Of a stretch of 64,000 nucleotides of DNA, positions 1 through 10,279 are shown piece after piece. How positions within the stretch are numbered: the first letter of the stretch is position 1; each line of letters begins with the position of its first letter. The stretch spans positions 186,001 through 250,000 of the forward strand of contig CDRNVI010000002.1 in NCBI GenBank assembly GCA_977017575.1. Reading direction: 5' to 3'. A program made the translations under genes and the position numbers. The stretch is from Paramoeba atlantica. Taxonomy: Eukaryota > Discosea. The notes beneath the pieces are model-generated. The model worked only from the letters and a program-made list of their open reading frames with translations, was not told the DNA's origin and made no database searches.

Positions 1-877
1 TTCGCTCATGTGTAGATTGCCTTTCGTGGGAGCGTAGTGTTCGGTCACCTGCAATCAATTGCTCTAGCGATGGGATAAAGTTTTCCATTATCAAACACTT
101 AATGCGTCCCGTAGTTCTTTTTCTGAATAATGAGTAAGTTAGTGCTATAAAATAAATGTATAAATGGCGAATCAATCTTGTGAAGATATAGTAATTTAAC
201 GTTCTAGGAAAGAAACTATGTATGGCCAGTATGATTGTGAAAGTAAAACATTGCTACACAAAGTTGAGAGCTTATCAATAAACTATAGCACTTCTGCATA
301 AAGCAATACGTTTAAAAAACGTGGTAGGCGAACTATTGTTTCTGAATCTCAGACTCGCGAAATTATGGATGATATTAAGAGGGGTGACTCTGGGGGGAGC
401 GCCTGGAAGCGCCAAGGACCTTTGTGGATAGGAGTCACCCCTCTAAGATCCACACTGCATCCAACAAATCGATTGATGCAGATTCCGTAGCGTAGGTCGC
501 ACGCGGCATAATTTCTCGTACGCGTTCAGAAATTCTTGTGCAACATGGAGGTCCGTATGTATTTTGTAATTCTTGGGCACGATAAATTTTGCACGACAAT
601 GCATTCGCAGTGTGAACTGCTACCTTAAACATTTTGCTTCAGTTAGTTTTAAACATTGACGAATTTTTCTGCAGAATGGATTGCGACTATAAATATGGAT
701 AATTGCGAGTATAAATATAGATATTGCGAAAATTGTGACTGGACCCGGGATCGACCTGTGAAGGGGAAACCGATACAATTATCCGGATGACATCAGGGTT
801 TCAGGTGCACAATCCTTGTATCAACGGATGGTCGGTTTCATCGAGATAATCTTCTTTGGAAGGGGTCTACGAGTGCA
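1..877. other. AT-rich intergenic DNA with one hairpin
   Basis: I see no convincing gene here. The notable structure is a perfect 13-bp inverted repeat (AGAGGGGTGACTC at 378-390 and its complement at 432-444) around a 41-nt loop that itself contains a GCGCC pairing. A short minus-strand ORF ending at 435 looks like chance or the scrap of a mobile element. Confidence 0.4.
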
Positions 878-1204
878 GTGCATGCTAAAGGATCAGATAA
901 AACTATTGACGAACGCATAACACAAAATCATCGGGCAGGTTCCCACTTTCAAGATGCAGAAACCTTTAAAAAATGGATAGAACTGTTTTGGCAACCACTT
1001 CTTCCGGGACAACGGCAGACATCGATAAAACAAATGCTCATGGTTCTCTACGGTATTCGATTTGGAAATGAGCCTACAGAGGTGGCCAAGGAGTTTGGTT
1101 TAAGCGTCCGCACAGTTACTCTTTTTTCAAAGGGTTCTCAAAGTCATGCTTTCAGTTGCATACGAAACTGCTTTCGACGAAAGTCATGCTTTCAGTTGCT
1201 TTGA
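878..1204 (+). pseudogene. possible transposase N-terminal fragment (HTH-like)
   Basis: This short plus-strand ORF has a helix-turn-helix-like stretch near residues 48-82, where a helix ending in YGIRFGNEP is followed by TEVAKEFGLSVRTV, the kind of segment found at the N terminus of DDE transposases. It then runs into a local repeat and stops. It lies on the strand opposite to all real genes here and has no catalytic region, so I read it as a decayed mobile-element piece. A chance ORF is the alternative. Confidence 0.25.
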
Positions 1205-1232
1205 CGAAAGCCATGCTTTCATATGATGAAAG
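1136..1232. repeat. short tandem repeat with CATGCTTTC core
   Basis: Three imperfect copies of AAAGTCATGCTTTCAGTTGC occur in about 95 bp. Each core (GAAAG-CATG-CTTTC) is nearly self-complementary, so the array can fold into small hairpins. It interrupts the end of the preceding ORF. Confidence 0.6.
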
Positions 1233-2216
1233 CTGAATGTATGAATTACGTCGTGATGCCGCGAGCGGAACATTATCCTACATTGCAGAAAGATGAAACT
1301 TGCTCTTCAAAGTCTAAACGGAGAGGCAACAATCGTCCTCAGCGAATACGCAGGGAGGGATCACAGTGGGCTAGCGTTGTGGCGATCACAAACGCATATC
1401 AAAAGGCCAAAGAAGTCTTCGTCAGTCGTTTAGAAAGCCGCCAGTCGGATACGATAGGTTTTGCACATTTCGATAATGTTTCATTTTTTTCATGGAACGG
1501 ACCATGATCTGACGTGGATAAAAGACGCTGTTCAGATTGTCTGTTGCAGTGAATCGTTTGCTTGCGGCAGAACTCCAATATGATTTTGACCGTTCGATCA
1601 ATTTCCATTTACATATTGAGTGTAATTGTAATTGGCCTGCAAAAGCCAAATGGGTGTAAACAACAACATACTTCCCCATTATGCACTCACATCAGGAGTG
1701 GTAAATTTATTTTCCATAATTCTAGTCTAGAAGGTGTGGAGGGGGTTGATGATGATTGTGTATCATCCCTTCCCGTAGTCTACTCCTTCCTCGGAGTACC
1801 ACCAAACGCATGCATAGATAACATGTACAGATCACTTGGAATATAGACCACTTGGAAATACGTATAAGAAACGCAACTAAACGCAATGAGGTGACAAATA
1901 AAAAGGAACTTAAAATATAAAAAAATCTGACGACGCTTCGCGCCGCAGGCAGCCAGAGGCTTCGTCAAAAAGGACTCTTTAACCCCCTATAAGTAGGGGG
2001 GTGCCCCTCAGACTCTTAAGTGGGGGGTACAGTAAATCCTCCACCCGCTTTTTCGTACAAGCGGGCCTAGGGGGGTACGCGCAAAGTCTTTGTGTGGAAA
2101 TCTTGTTTTAAAGGCGAATTTTCCTTTACTTTAACCGCAAATTGCAACAAAATCAGCTCAAACGGACACTTGGTTGAAAAGTTAGGGTGGTGACTTTTCG
2201 TTGGGGGGATTATTAA
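1233..2216. repeat. gene-free stretch with GGGGG palindromes
   Basis: No gene is supported. Near 1,985-2,040 two palindrome-like blocks occur: CCCCCTATAAGTAGGGGG, then TTAAGTGGGGGGTACAGTA. These belong to a motif (TATAAGTGGGGGG-like) that recurs in other intergenic regions of the window. A GC-rich piece, CGCTTCGCGCCGC, at about 1,936 resembles another at about 4,970. Confidence 0.45.
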
Positions 2217-3968
2217 TCAAGACCCGGCAATCGACGAAAAGAAGTCAAGAACTTTTGGGTGTGCTCTCACGGCTGTGGAATCAAACTGAGTAATTGATAA
2301 TCCGTGCAGTGAGACACAACGGGAAAGAGCAACATAGGCTTGTCCATACTCAAAGACAGTCCTATCGATCGACACTTCCAATCGATCTATAGACATTCCC
2401 TGACTTTTATGTATACTTAATGCCCACGCTAGTCTCAATGGTATTTGTTCACGGTGGGCAACGACTTTAGAAAAGATCAGAACTTCTCGCTTGATGCGCT
2501 CAACGCGTACGTCTGCATCCAGCACGGCAAACCGCACGACCGGCGACGCGCTCTCGGCCAGTCCTACCACAACACCTCGTGATCCGCTCACCAGGGAGCG
2601 GTGAATGTGTGGCAAAGCTGCGAGCAACACGACCTGCGCCCCCACCTTGAGTGTAATGGTTTCAGGGAGATACGTCTCACGACGAAGCACGGAATGAATG
2701 TATTCACTATCCGCGTTGTCCTGCGCCTCGTAGGTAACACTCTCACCGGTTAGTATCTGAAGGGAAGAGGTGTTGATTGTGTCCACATCGTGGGTCATGG
2801 AGCGAAGAGAGGTTGGGTACACACCGTCCGAGTGGTTCAGCTGCCTACCAATACAGGGGGAAAAGGTATTTGAGGCACGTTCAGTAACAACACCTTTACG
2901 CAAATCGGCAAGCGCTTTCACAAGTGTCTCATCCGATTGTCTGAACACATGTTTTAGTTCGATAACGTGAGGTTTCAGATAACTCCAAGCATCTGACTCA
3001 AAACAAAATACTTTGCCATCGTGATGCTTTCGTCGTATCACTGGTGGAAGCTGAAAGAAATCTCCTGCAAGTATCATTTGAATACCACCGAAGGGTTTCT
3101 CAGGTTGCTTCTTCAGAGTACGCCCAATTTTATCGAGCAAATCAAAAAACTGACATGAAACCATTGAAATTTCGTCAATGATAAGTTTCTTGCACTTACG
3201 CCAGGCATGCGACACATTTGGTCGCTGTATTATGCGCGGTATCATCTGTTCAAGCGTCAAGTCTTCGGATGAAGCCCCAACACCTGCAAAGCTATGCAAA
3301 GTCTGACCACCTATCTCAATTGCGGCAATGGCAGTGCTTGCTGTTACACAGATGCTTTCAGAGGGATAGCGCGTGACTAAGTGCTGAAGCAAAAATGTTT
3401 TCCCCGTACCGGCGCAACCAGTTAGAAATATGTGCTCACCTTGTCGAAGCCTCTCTAGAGCTTCTTCCTGCTCTTCACTTAAAGGAAAAGTTTGACTGCT
3501 GGGTAATTCCATGAACGATCTCGCATCTTCCGACGCAACATCTTCCAGTTCAACTCTTCTATCGTGAGCTTCGCGTGTTCTCTTGTTTTCGGATTTCGAA
3601 ACATTCATAGGAATACTGTGCCAAAGTGATCGGCTTGCAATCATCTCATAGAGCTTTTCCAAGTCGGGAACAGATTCTGGTGCAGCTTGTATGTGCATGG
3701 TGATATGTTTACGTTCTAAATGAGAAAGAGTGAGCGACATCTTTCCGTCACGCACAGAGTTGCCGAAAACTTTTCGAATGCTCCCAAGTCTAAAAAAAAT
3801 ACCTTGTCCGGTTTTGTGCTTCGAATTTTTTACTACAAGACATTGCCCCAAATCTGTCTCGTTGGTCAGGTATGCCTGAGTTCCACCCCATGGACGAATT
3901 AGTTCGCCGTTTTCTGATTCTATAAATATTTTGCCCACCACCGCATCATCGCAAGCTTTACGAGGCAT
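2217..3968 (-). CDS. PIF1: PIF1-family 5'-3' DNA helicase
   Basis: This 583-residue protein is a superfamily 1B helicase that would unwind DNA (replication forks, G-quadruplexes, telomeric or mitochondrial DNA) using ATP. Walker A is GCAGTGKT (184-191), Walker B is DEIS (265-268), followed by GDFFQLPPV (about 302-310). The C-terminal motifs SIHKSQGMSID and YVALSRC match the PIF1/RecD2 core. Residues 1-160 are family-unspecific and rich in charged residues. No start is better than the first Met (MPRKACDD). It is the only intact gene in the left repeat zone. Inward-facing GGGGG-motif copies lie on both sides (about 2,018 and 4,260), so carriage by a mobile element is possible, but the length and motifs are also those of a host PIF1. 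Confidence 0.9.
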   Translation of the reverse strand: MPRKACDDAVVGKIFIESENGELIRPWGGTQAYLTNETDLGQCLVVKNSKHKTGQGIFFRLGSIRKVFGNSVRDGKMSLTLSHLERKHITMHIQAAPESVPDLEKLYEMIASRSLWHSIPMNVSKSENKRTREAHDRRVELEDVASEDARSFMELPSSQTFPLSEEQEEALERLRQGEHIFLTGCAGTGKTFLLQHLVTRYPSESICVTASTAIAAIEIGGQTLHSFAGVGASSEDLTLEQMIPRIIQRPNVSHAWRKCKKLIIDEISMVSCQFFDLLDKIGRTLKKQPEKPFGGIQMILAGDFFQLPPVIRRKHHDGKVFCFESDAWSYLKPHVIELKHVFRQSDETLVKALADLRKGVVTERASNTFSPCIGRQLNHSDGVYPTSLRSMTHDVDTINTSSLQILTGESVTYEAQDNADSEYIHSVLRRETYLPETITLKVGAQVVLLAALPHIHRSLVSGSRGVVVGLAESASPVVRFAVLDADVRVERIKREVLIFSKVVAHREQIPLRLAWALSIHKSQGMSIDRLEVSIDRTVFEYGQAYVALSRCVSLHGLSITQFDSTAVRAHPKVLDFFSSIAGS

Positions 3969-4594
3969 AACGTCAAGAAAAAATAACAGAAGAAGAAGCT
4001 TACACGGAATTATGTCCCCTAAAGCGGATGAACGAAAATTTGCATCCGCTACTTTCGGAGTTGTTCGCTGGGCTGTTGGTGCAAACCCAGAAAGTTATAG
4101 AAATGTCGGATTACAAAATATACAATGATCAATTTCTCTCAAACTGCATAAAAAAATCCTATAAACAAATCCTGATGCATCCAAGTGGAATACACAACGA
4201 AGGCACCAAACCATGCAACGGCTTACTCAGTAATAGGGGGTATAGTACTGTCCCCCCTATTTAGTGTTGAGTGAAATTCGGGTCAGATTGAACGAAGTTT
4301 GCACACTTTGTAAAAAAAATTCTAAAAGTGACTAAATATCAACTAATTCCAAAAGAAAATCAAAATGATGCAGAAACGACGATTTCCGCACAAAACAGTG
4401 CCACATCCAACAAAACTTGTACCAGCGGGCTTAACCTCACTTAACCTCGTTTAACGGGAGACGTGTGACAAAGTTCATTTCAAGATACCCAACATCAAAT
4501 TCATCAACAAAACCCAACATCAAATTCATTCACCATGATTTCACCCGTAAACTGAGAACGTAAAAAAATACGGGCAAAGTTTACAAACTAGGCC
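3969..4594. repeat. intergenic, with GGGGG palindrome near 4,226
   Basis: No gene is supported. At about 4,226-4,263 an imperfect palindrome pairs AGTAATAGGGGG with CCCCCCTATTTAGT. It is related to the motif near 2,020 and, in the other orientation, near 5,885. A short direct duplication (AACATCAAATTCAT) occurs around 4,491-4,530. Confidence 0.4.
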
Positions 4595-4942
4595 CCGTTC
4601 CGGTTTAATGTACCTGTAGCTCGTTATTGTACCATGGGGGTACAATAAGTGGGAACGATTGGTTTAATTGTACCTCCCCTGTGCAACAGAGGGCGTCGCG
4701 CATTAATTTTTTGCCTTTTTACGGATTTTAATTTTAAAATTGATTACAATTTTACCATTTTTATCAGCGAAGACAAGAAAATAGAGAAGCCCCGGTGCCG
4801 CGAAGCGACGTAATTTTCGTTATTTTTCGGAAATTTTATTGTACCTGTAGCTACACCTGTACGTTACTTGTACGTACTTGTACCTGTACGTATTGTACCT
4901 GTAGCTAGTTATTGTACCGGGGGGAGACATTAACCCGGACGG
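4595..4942. mobile_element. MITE-like element with GTAC-rich ends
   Basis: A roughly 348-bp block is bounded by near-perfect inverted ends: CCGTTCCGGTTTAATGT at 4,595-4,611 against ACATTAACCCGGACGG at 4,927-4,942. Just inside each end is a copy of GTACCTGTAGCT(C/A)GTTATTGTACC followed by GGGGG, and further GTAC repeats lie at 4,850-4,910. It has no coding capacity. I could not define a target duplication. Confidence 0.6.
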
Positions 4943-5930
4943 ATTGGATCTTTTCCCCTTAAAAAAGCGCGCCGCTTCGCGGCGTATTGTTTTCAAAACC
5001 CTGATTGTAGTATTTTTTCACTCGGATGGGGATACAGCTTTATGAACGCTGTGGGGCATTTGTATAAAGGCCTGTGGGGGGACAGCTTGTAAAGGGGGGT
5101 ACAGCTATGAAGGCTAGGTCTGGCAAGCAAAGTATAAAGGAGAAACAAACAAGGAAAGAATGAATACAACTCCGCTCACCAAAAATGGAACCAACGTTTA
5201 TGGAGGGACGAGTCTTGCATTTTGTTGATCGCAAGTATCACCCTGTATGATTAAAGCAAATTAAATGAGACAATGACGTCGTATACGTCATCATCCCTCG
5301 CAGATGTCACCTTCATTATGAAGAACGTATGAAGAACGTACGTATGAAGGCTTCATACGTGAAGTGAAATCTTCGTTGCTCTCAACAGGGCTCATCATAT
5401 AAAAAGGAGGATATTGTAAAAAAATTATGCATTATTGTGGAGGGTATATTAATTGTACATTTGATTTGTGTAATGCATACACCGTTCATATACAGCACCG
5501 TATACAGCGTACACCGTATTTTCACAGTAAGGCGGCTACAAACGTACTGTATGTACACAAACTGTAACGACTCCAAACTGTATGTACGGTAGCAAACTAA
5601 AAAAAGGCGACTACAAACTGTATGTACGGTAACAAACTAAAAAAAAACTACACTTTAAGCTACTTTGTACGTGTACAATCCATTTTTTTGGGCTAAAATA
5701 GACCTCGTTCGACCTCAAATGCAAAGCGCGGGTTCGGTGCGGGTTCGGTGATGCACACCCGCAGTCCCTCTAAAGTAGAAATCGGTAAACAATCACAAAT
5801 AACAAGCAAAGATAAGCTTCGTGGGGCCTGTACGCACCGAACCCAAAATTAAACACCAAATAGGAGGGGTTCAGCACTCAATAGTAAATAGGGGGGGGCA
5901 GTAATAAGAATTCTGAGTCCTAAAATGATT
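4943..5930. repeat. gene-free repeat stretch
   Basis: Three things stand out. ATGAAGAACGT is duplicated and runs into a perfect 21-nt palindrome (ACGTATGAAG G CTTCATACGT) at 5,340-5,360. At 5,531-5,648 there are two to three tandem copies of a roughly 40-bp unit built on ACAAACTGTATGTACGGTA and ending in an A-run. A GGGGG-motif copy (GTAAATAGGGGGGGGCAGTA) lies near 5,885. No gene is supported. Confidence 0.5.
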
Positions 5931-6902
5931 ACTCCCCCTGTCACTAATAATGATAACCTTAAAAATTATCATTCTATGTGGTGAAAACTCTTAAAAAACT
6001 ATCAACTTATTTTCATGCACGCAGGATGTTTTTACAAAATTTTTTATGTCTTAAAAAAACGTTTTTTGAACTACAAAATTATCAACCTATTTTCATGTTT
6101 TAGACCGTATTTTCGTATTTATTTTTCCATGACTTCTCGATCACTGAAAAAGAAGCGCCCATTAGATGAATTGGGCTCCATTGAAAAATTTACAAACTTT
6201 GGTGGACGACCATCTTCTAAGAGGTATAATAATCTCTCTAAAATAGTCTCAAAAAAATTATCATTCTTGAGGATTATCATTATCAGTATTAATGGACACT
6301 ATGCAGTTGTCCACTGCCATCCAGTGCCATGCGCTGCCATCCAGTGCCATCCAAAACAGAGATATGAGCGAGTATCGAAGGCTTTTTTTGTGTTTTGGAG
6401 GACCCAAGAACCTTCCATTTCCGCCGGATGTTGTAGGACAAGTGATGGCCATGATATGAAAAAGGGGCTAATGTCGGATTCAATTGTACTCATTTTTCAA
6501 AAACACGTCTTTTTCTTTCCTTTTGCAAAATAAGATATTTTCTCGGTCTCTTCTTGTGCGTGCTCTGTCATGCACATGTGCGGACCTGAGTTGAATTTTA
6601 AAGTGAAAGCATGATGGGGACACACCAACAATTTTGAAGATTTTTTGCGTTGTGACCGAAGAGAAATGTCCTCACGATCACGAGGGTGGGAAAGTTCGTG
6701 ACTCTGTTTTTAGTATTTGTTGGAGACGATGTAAGCACGTAAGTTTTAGAAAACAGTTGTCTCGATTACTTCCTTACTTTTATTCAGATGTGCGCCAACC
6801 GTCCCACAAATTTTAGTTTTGGGTACTTGTAGTACACAAGTACATAAAAATTAGTCATCCAGTGCCATCCAAATCTTCATAGTGTCCAATGACAGGGGGA
6901 GT
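5931..6902. mobile_element. DNA-transposon-like element with ACTCCCCCTGTCA ends
   Basis: Perfect 13-bp inverted ends, ACTCCCCCTGTCA at 5,931-5,943 and its complement at 6,890-6,902, bound 972 bp. Inside the right end, CATAGTGTCCA (6,878-6,888) has its complement at 6,293-6,303. CAGTGCCATCC is repeated near 6,310-6,352 and again near 6,860, like subterminal transposase-binding repeats. One short ORF lies inside. I could not see a clear target duplication, so nested insertion of two small elements is possible. Confidence 0.55.
6129..6533 (+). CDS. short basic ORF inside the 972-bp element
   Basis: Starting at a Met 38 codons into a longer frame, the ORF begins with a basic nuclear-type stretch (SRSLKKKRPLDELG) and has a GGRPSSKR AT-hook-like motif. 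The remaining part, rich in C, H and P, is encoded by the CAGTGCCATCC repeats and is not convincing. It is on the plus strand, unlike the host genes. It may be a remnant of the element's own protein or chance; I recognise no family. Confidence 0.2.
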   Translation: MTSRSLKKKRPLDELGSIEKFTNFGGRPSSKRYNNLSKIVSKKLSFLRIIIISINGHYAVVHCHPVPCAAIQCHPKQRYERVSKAFFVFWRTQEPSISAGCCRTSDGHDMKKGLMSDSIVLIFQKHVFFFPFAK

Positions 6903-8343
6903 GTTTCCTAATAAATATAAGTCCCAAAAACGTGAAATACTTCTTTTCTCAAAATCTCATCGCAGCCTCGTACAGATCATTTGTCACAAATTTGAAGAAC
7001 AAACGTTCAACTTGAATCAAGACTACGGTCAAATTAAATCAAGAAAGTCTTGAATCAAGACTAAGCTTGCGTTTTAGGCGACCGTTAAAAATCAAGAGAT
7101 CAACCCGGTGCGTGCAGGAGAGAAATAACACCAGCGGCTGTAGTACAGTAAGATACTGACTCTAAAACACATGATCTATTTATTGGTGAAAAGAGGTCTT
7201 ATTCCCCTGAAAAAAACCTGATTTTTTCTTGCCAGTTTCGAATAAAAAATTTCAGTATTTCAGCAAAAAATTTCAGTATCTAAGCCAGCGTTCAAACATC
7301 ATGGCTCTGCTGCTTACTCACCCTTTTATTACTACTTATAAGTATACCGTATGTAAAATATAAGTGATTTCGTGATTTATAATGTCGGTGTGCTAGCTGC
7401 TTCGTAGAAACAGCGGTGGCTATTGGTAAACGGGCTTCGCAAAATTGCTTCCCACTAACGACGCCGCGTATGGCAGAAAATATCACCGCAGGGAGTCGAA
7501 CCTGCGACCACCAGATTATGAACGGCAGGTCTTACCAACTGGACTACCTGGGTCCGAGTCCCGCGACCTACGTTTTTAATCACCTTGATTTGAGCCCAAA
7601 TCGAAGATAGAGGGGGGCGGGGGCTGGACCCCCTTTTCTCACCCTGCTGGATCCACCCTACTCCGGACACCATAAAGAAGGGAGAGGCAGAGGTTGTAAA
7701 CAACCTCCGCAATTTATAATATAAACAGCTTTTATAAGCAAAACGTAGCGAGCCCAGTTTACTTATAAAAACACTTATAAGGCGACTTATGAGAGCTGCG
7801 GGTCCAAAAAAGAAGCCCAACTTATGAAATATTCTTCGACTTCATCGTCAGTATGCCGGCTGCCCGAACTTATAAGTACAGTAGTTATGAAAGGGGGAGT
7901 ATACGACTCCGCTCTATCACTTTTTTTTGGATGGGCTGCGAAACGTCTGACCGCATCACGTTTTTGGCGAATTTCGTAGTTGGGAACCTTGTATGACATT
8001 GTGTTAGAAGACTGTTAGAAGACCCCATAATGCGAATTAAAGATTTTTTGAAATCCACTGTTGAAGGAATTTGAAATTTTTTGCAGAGCTCAGAGAAGGA
8101 GCTAGAGTAAAGCTCATAAATTAAAGAAACTCATAAATAGAGAACTACTACCAAATTCATGTTTGGTATGTTTTATTGGGGAAAGTAGGCTAAAATATTT
8201 TGGAGGAAAAGTCCCTATTCACCTATTTCAACATTCGTCTTTTGCCGTCTCCGTTTGAAAATCTGTCATCAAGGAATCAAACTATTTCGCAAAGGAATTA
8301 AAAGATCTAGATAAGATAGAAAATATTCTAGATATTTTTATAA
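6903..8343. other. gene-free stretch before the nucleostemin-like gene
   Basis: Apart from the tRNA-like block at 7,484-7,552 I see no gene. An open minus frame covering 7,455-7,820 has no protein-like composition and overlaps the tRNA-like block. TTATAAG-containing short repeats recur at 7,335-7,345, 7,725-7,790 and 7,868. Confidence 0.4.
7484..7552 (-). repeat. tRNA-like sequence (tRNA pseudogene or SINE head)
   Basis: Read on the minus strand, an A-box-like TAGTCCAGTTGG (7,535-7,546) is followed, at normal tRNA spacing, by a perfect B box GGTTCGACTCC (7,492-7,502), with TTCATAA between them resembling a CAU anticodon loop. The T stem carries one extra C (GCAGG opposite CCCTGC), the anticodon stem pairs poorly and the acceptor ends do not pair, so it is not a working tRNA. 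A tRNA-derived SINE promoter or a decayed tRNA-Met copy are the two readings. Confidence 0.5.
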
Positions 8344-9522
8344 TTAAATTTTATAATCTTGTGTATGTAGCAACGATTCATCCAGGACGGTCAAGTTATC
8401 CGTTTTCATTCCACAGTTCGGTGGGAGGCAGCACCATTTCAGTTTTCCAGTGGTATAGTCAAACATTACAGCTTTTGCAGCATCTTGTGTATTCTTGTAG
8501 TGTCGTCTCTTTGCAATTTTTGAAATAATATTTGCCGGGTCACTATTCGTTTCCTGATTGGACAGGCCCATTCGATAGTGTGTACAAATAGTTTCCGGTA
8601 AGAAATGACTGAGCACCTCCTCAGCATGGAGCTCTATATCGTTTAAATGGCGTTCAATATAGCTCCAAGGTCGATATATAGCGTCTAAACCACATAACGG
8701 TTGTCGCAGAAACTCAGCATTCTGGGGCAACGTTAGCAATGTAACTTCTTTGCTATGAGGTACACGACCCTTCGCTGCCTCCGAACTCACATGTACGCTT
8801 ACCCTTCCGCCTTGCATATCAGCTAAATTCTGAGTTAGCGTGCGAACGCCCACATTGGGGAATCCCGCAATGGTCACAAACACCTTTTGAAGTCCAAAAC
8901 GACGTTGAATCCATGCAACGACTGCTGTGGAATCATACAGTAGAACGCCAGCAAATTTTTCTACCTTTTCCAAATAGGAAACCCACGCTTGTGCGATAGA
9001 TGAAGGAACCAAGTTTTGCTTACTGAGGAGTAAAAGAACAGGAGTATTATTGTGAACTTCAGCAGCTAGGAGGAGCGTTGAGCTGACTCCTGATAACGGC
9101 GCCCGCGCATCGACGACAAGTATCAGCAACTGGCTCATATCCAGGCATTTTACCAGTTGAAGAGAAAAATCTTGATCTTCGAAGATTTTCTTTTTCCTTA
9201 CCGCCGCTTCCTGTCCTTTTTGGGAATCATTTTTTAATACACTCGCTTTGGAATTCGATACAACACTTTTGCCCTGCTTTTTCTCTTGTGCTCTGACATC
9301 CAACATGCCTTGTAAAAGATCTTCAACATTGCTAGTTTTCCTAGGGATTGACAGAATAGCGCGTTCAGCGTGAAAATTTTGCGGACGTGAATCCCGAATG
9401 CTTTTAGTTTTTCGAATCGCTCGTTTGACGTCTCGTCTATGCTCACGGACATGACGGAGCACTGAAAACTTCTTTTTCAGTGTTTGACGCTTCGAAAGGT
9501 CTCCTTTGCTTCGCTTCGGCAT
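8344..9522 (-). CDS. nucleostemin/GNL3-like protein with degenerate GTPase motifs
   Basis: This 392-residue protein has the layout of the circularly permuted YlqF/GNL3/Nug1 GTPases of nucleolar 60S ribosome assembly. It starts with a very basic nucleolar-type head (residues 1-45, SKRQTLKKKF...VREHRRDVKRAIRK), like nucleostemin. The VVDARAPLSG motif is at 136-144, the G4 position reads SKQN (167-170) instead of NKxD, and the P loop reads GFPNVGVRT (220-228) instead of GxPNVGKSS. The G3 region (261-268, TLLTLPQN) lacks DxPG. The P-loop Lys and Ser are thus gone, so GTP hydrolysis is doubtful. The family link comes from the order of motifs. It could be a divergent paralogue beside a normal GNL3 elsewhere. 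Confidence 0.7.
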   Translation of the reverse strand: MPKRSKGDLSKRQTLKKKFSVLRHVREHRRDVKRAIRKTKSIRDSRPQNFHAERAILSIPRKTSNVEDLLQGMLDVRAQEKKQGKSVVSNSKASVLKNDSQKGQEAAVRKKKIFEDQDFSLQLVKCLDMSQLLILVVDARAPLSGVSSTLLLAAEVHNNTPVLLLLSKQNLVPSSIAQAWVSYLEKVEKFAGVLLYDSTAVVAWIQRRFGLQKVFVTIAGFPNVGVRTLTQNLADMQGGRVSVHVSSEAAKGRVPHSKEVTLLTLPQNAEFLRQPLCGLDAIYRPWSYIERHLNDIELHAEEVLSHFLPETICTHYRMGLSNQETNSDPANIISKIAKRRHYKNTQDAAKAVMFDYTTGKLKWCCLPPNCGMKTDNLTVLDESLLHTQDYKI

Positions 9523-10279
9523 GATTAACTTGTAGAAAGAAAACTCAAAAAAGAGCCTACTTTAGGTAAAAGAAGAATTTATAAATGGTAAATTTATTTT
9601 ATAAATCGTAGCCATAGATTTTGCGGTGGTTGTATAACTACAGCTCTACCCTCAATTATTGAAAAAAAGTGAACAAAAACAGTGAAAATATAAAGAGGAA
9701 TACAGTAATCATACATCTCCGCAGTACGGTACTTCGTACTAAACGTAGTACGGACCCCGTATTTCGTACTAGTACGTACTAAGTACCGTACTATCCGTAC
9801 TTAGTACGAAAGTCCGTACTTCATGCAGTTTGTCTAACAATTTCAAATAAAGAAATCACACTGAAGTAGTGTACCATGTGACGCTGAAGGGCTGCAACCT
9901 CTGTCATGAAGGGCATACATGCTAACACTCACTAAATAAAAGCGAATATAGAAGTAATTTAAAAGGAATATAGAAGAAGCGTACGGTGAACGCATAAAAA
10001 TTTGAATCAAAAGACACTCTATATTTATCACTATTTTCTCACTTGCTATGAACTAACGAATAGGTGATCGCCGACACCCGCCCAAAAAATGTATAAGAGA
10101 ACGGAAAGGAAAAGTGAAAGTGATCTAAGAACTTTTAGAAGCTATTTTCATTGAATATATAGAATACTGTATATATTTTTTTACAAAGGTATGCAATCAA
10201 CATCATACATTACAAGATTCCATTAATTTTAGTTTAATACTACGAAAAATCACCCTAAATTAGTCCAATGAGAGAGTGG

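Noticed and set aside
7484-7552. functional tRNA gene
   Set aside because: Extra base in the T stem, weak anticodon stem and no acceptor pairing.
7455-7820. 121-residue minus-strand ORF near the tRNA-like block
   Set aside because: It reads through the polymerase III boxes of the tRNA-like sequence and has no protein-like pattern.
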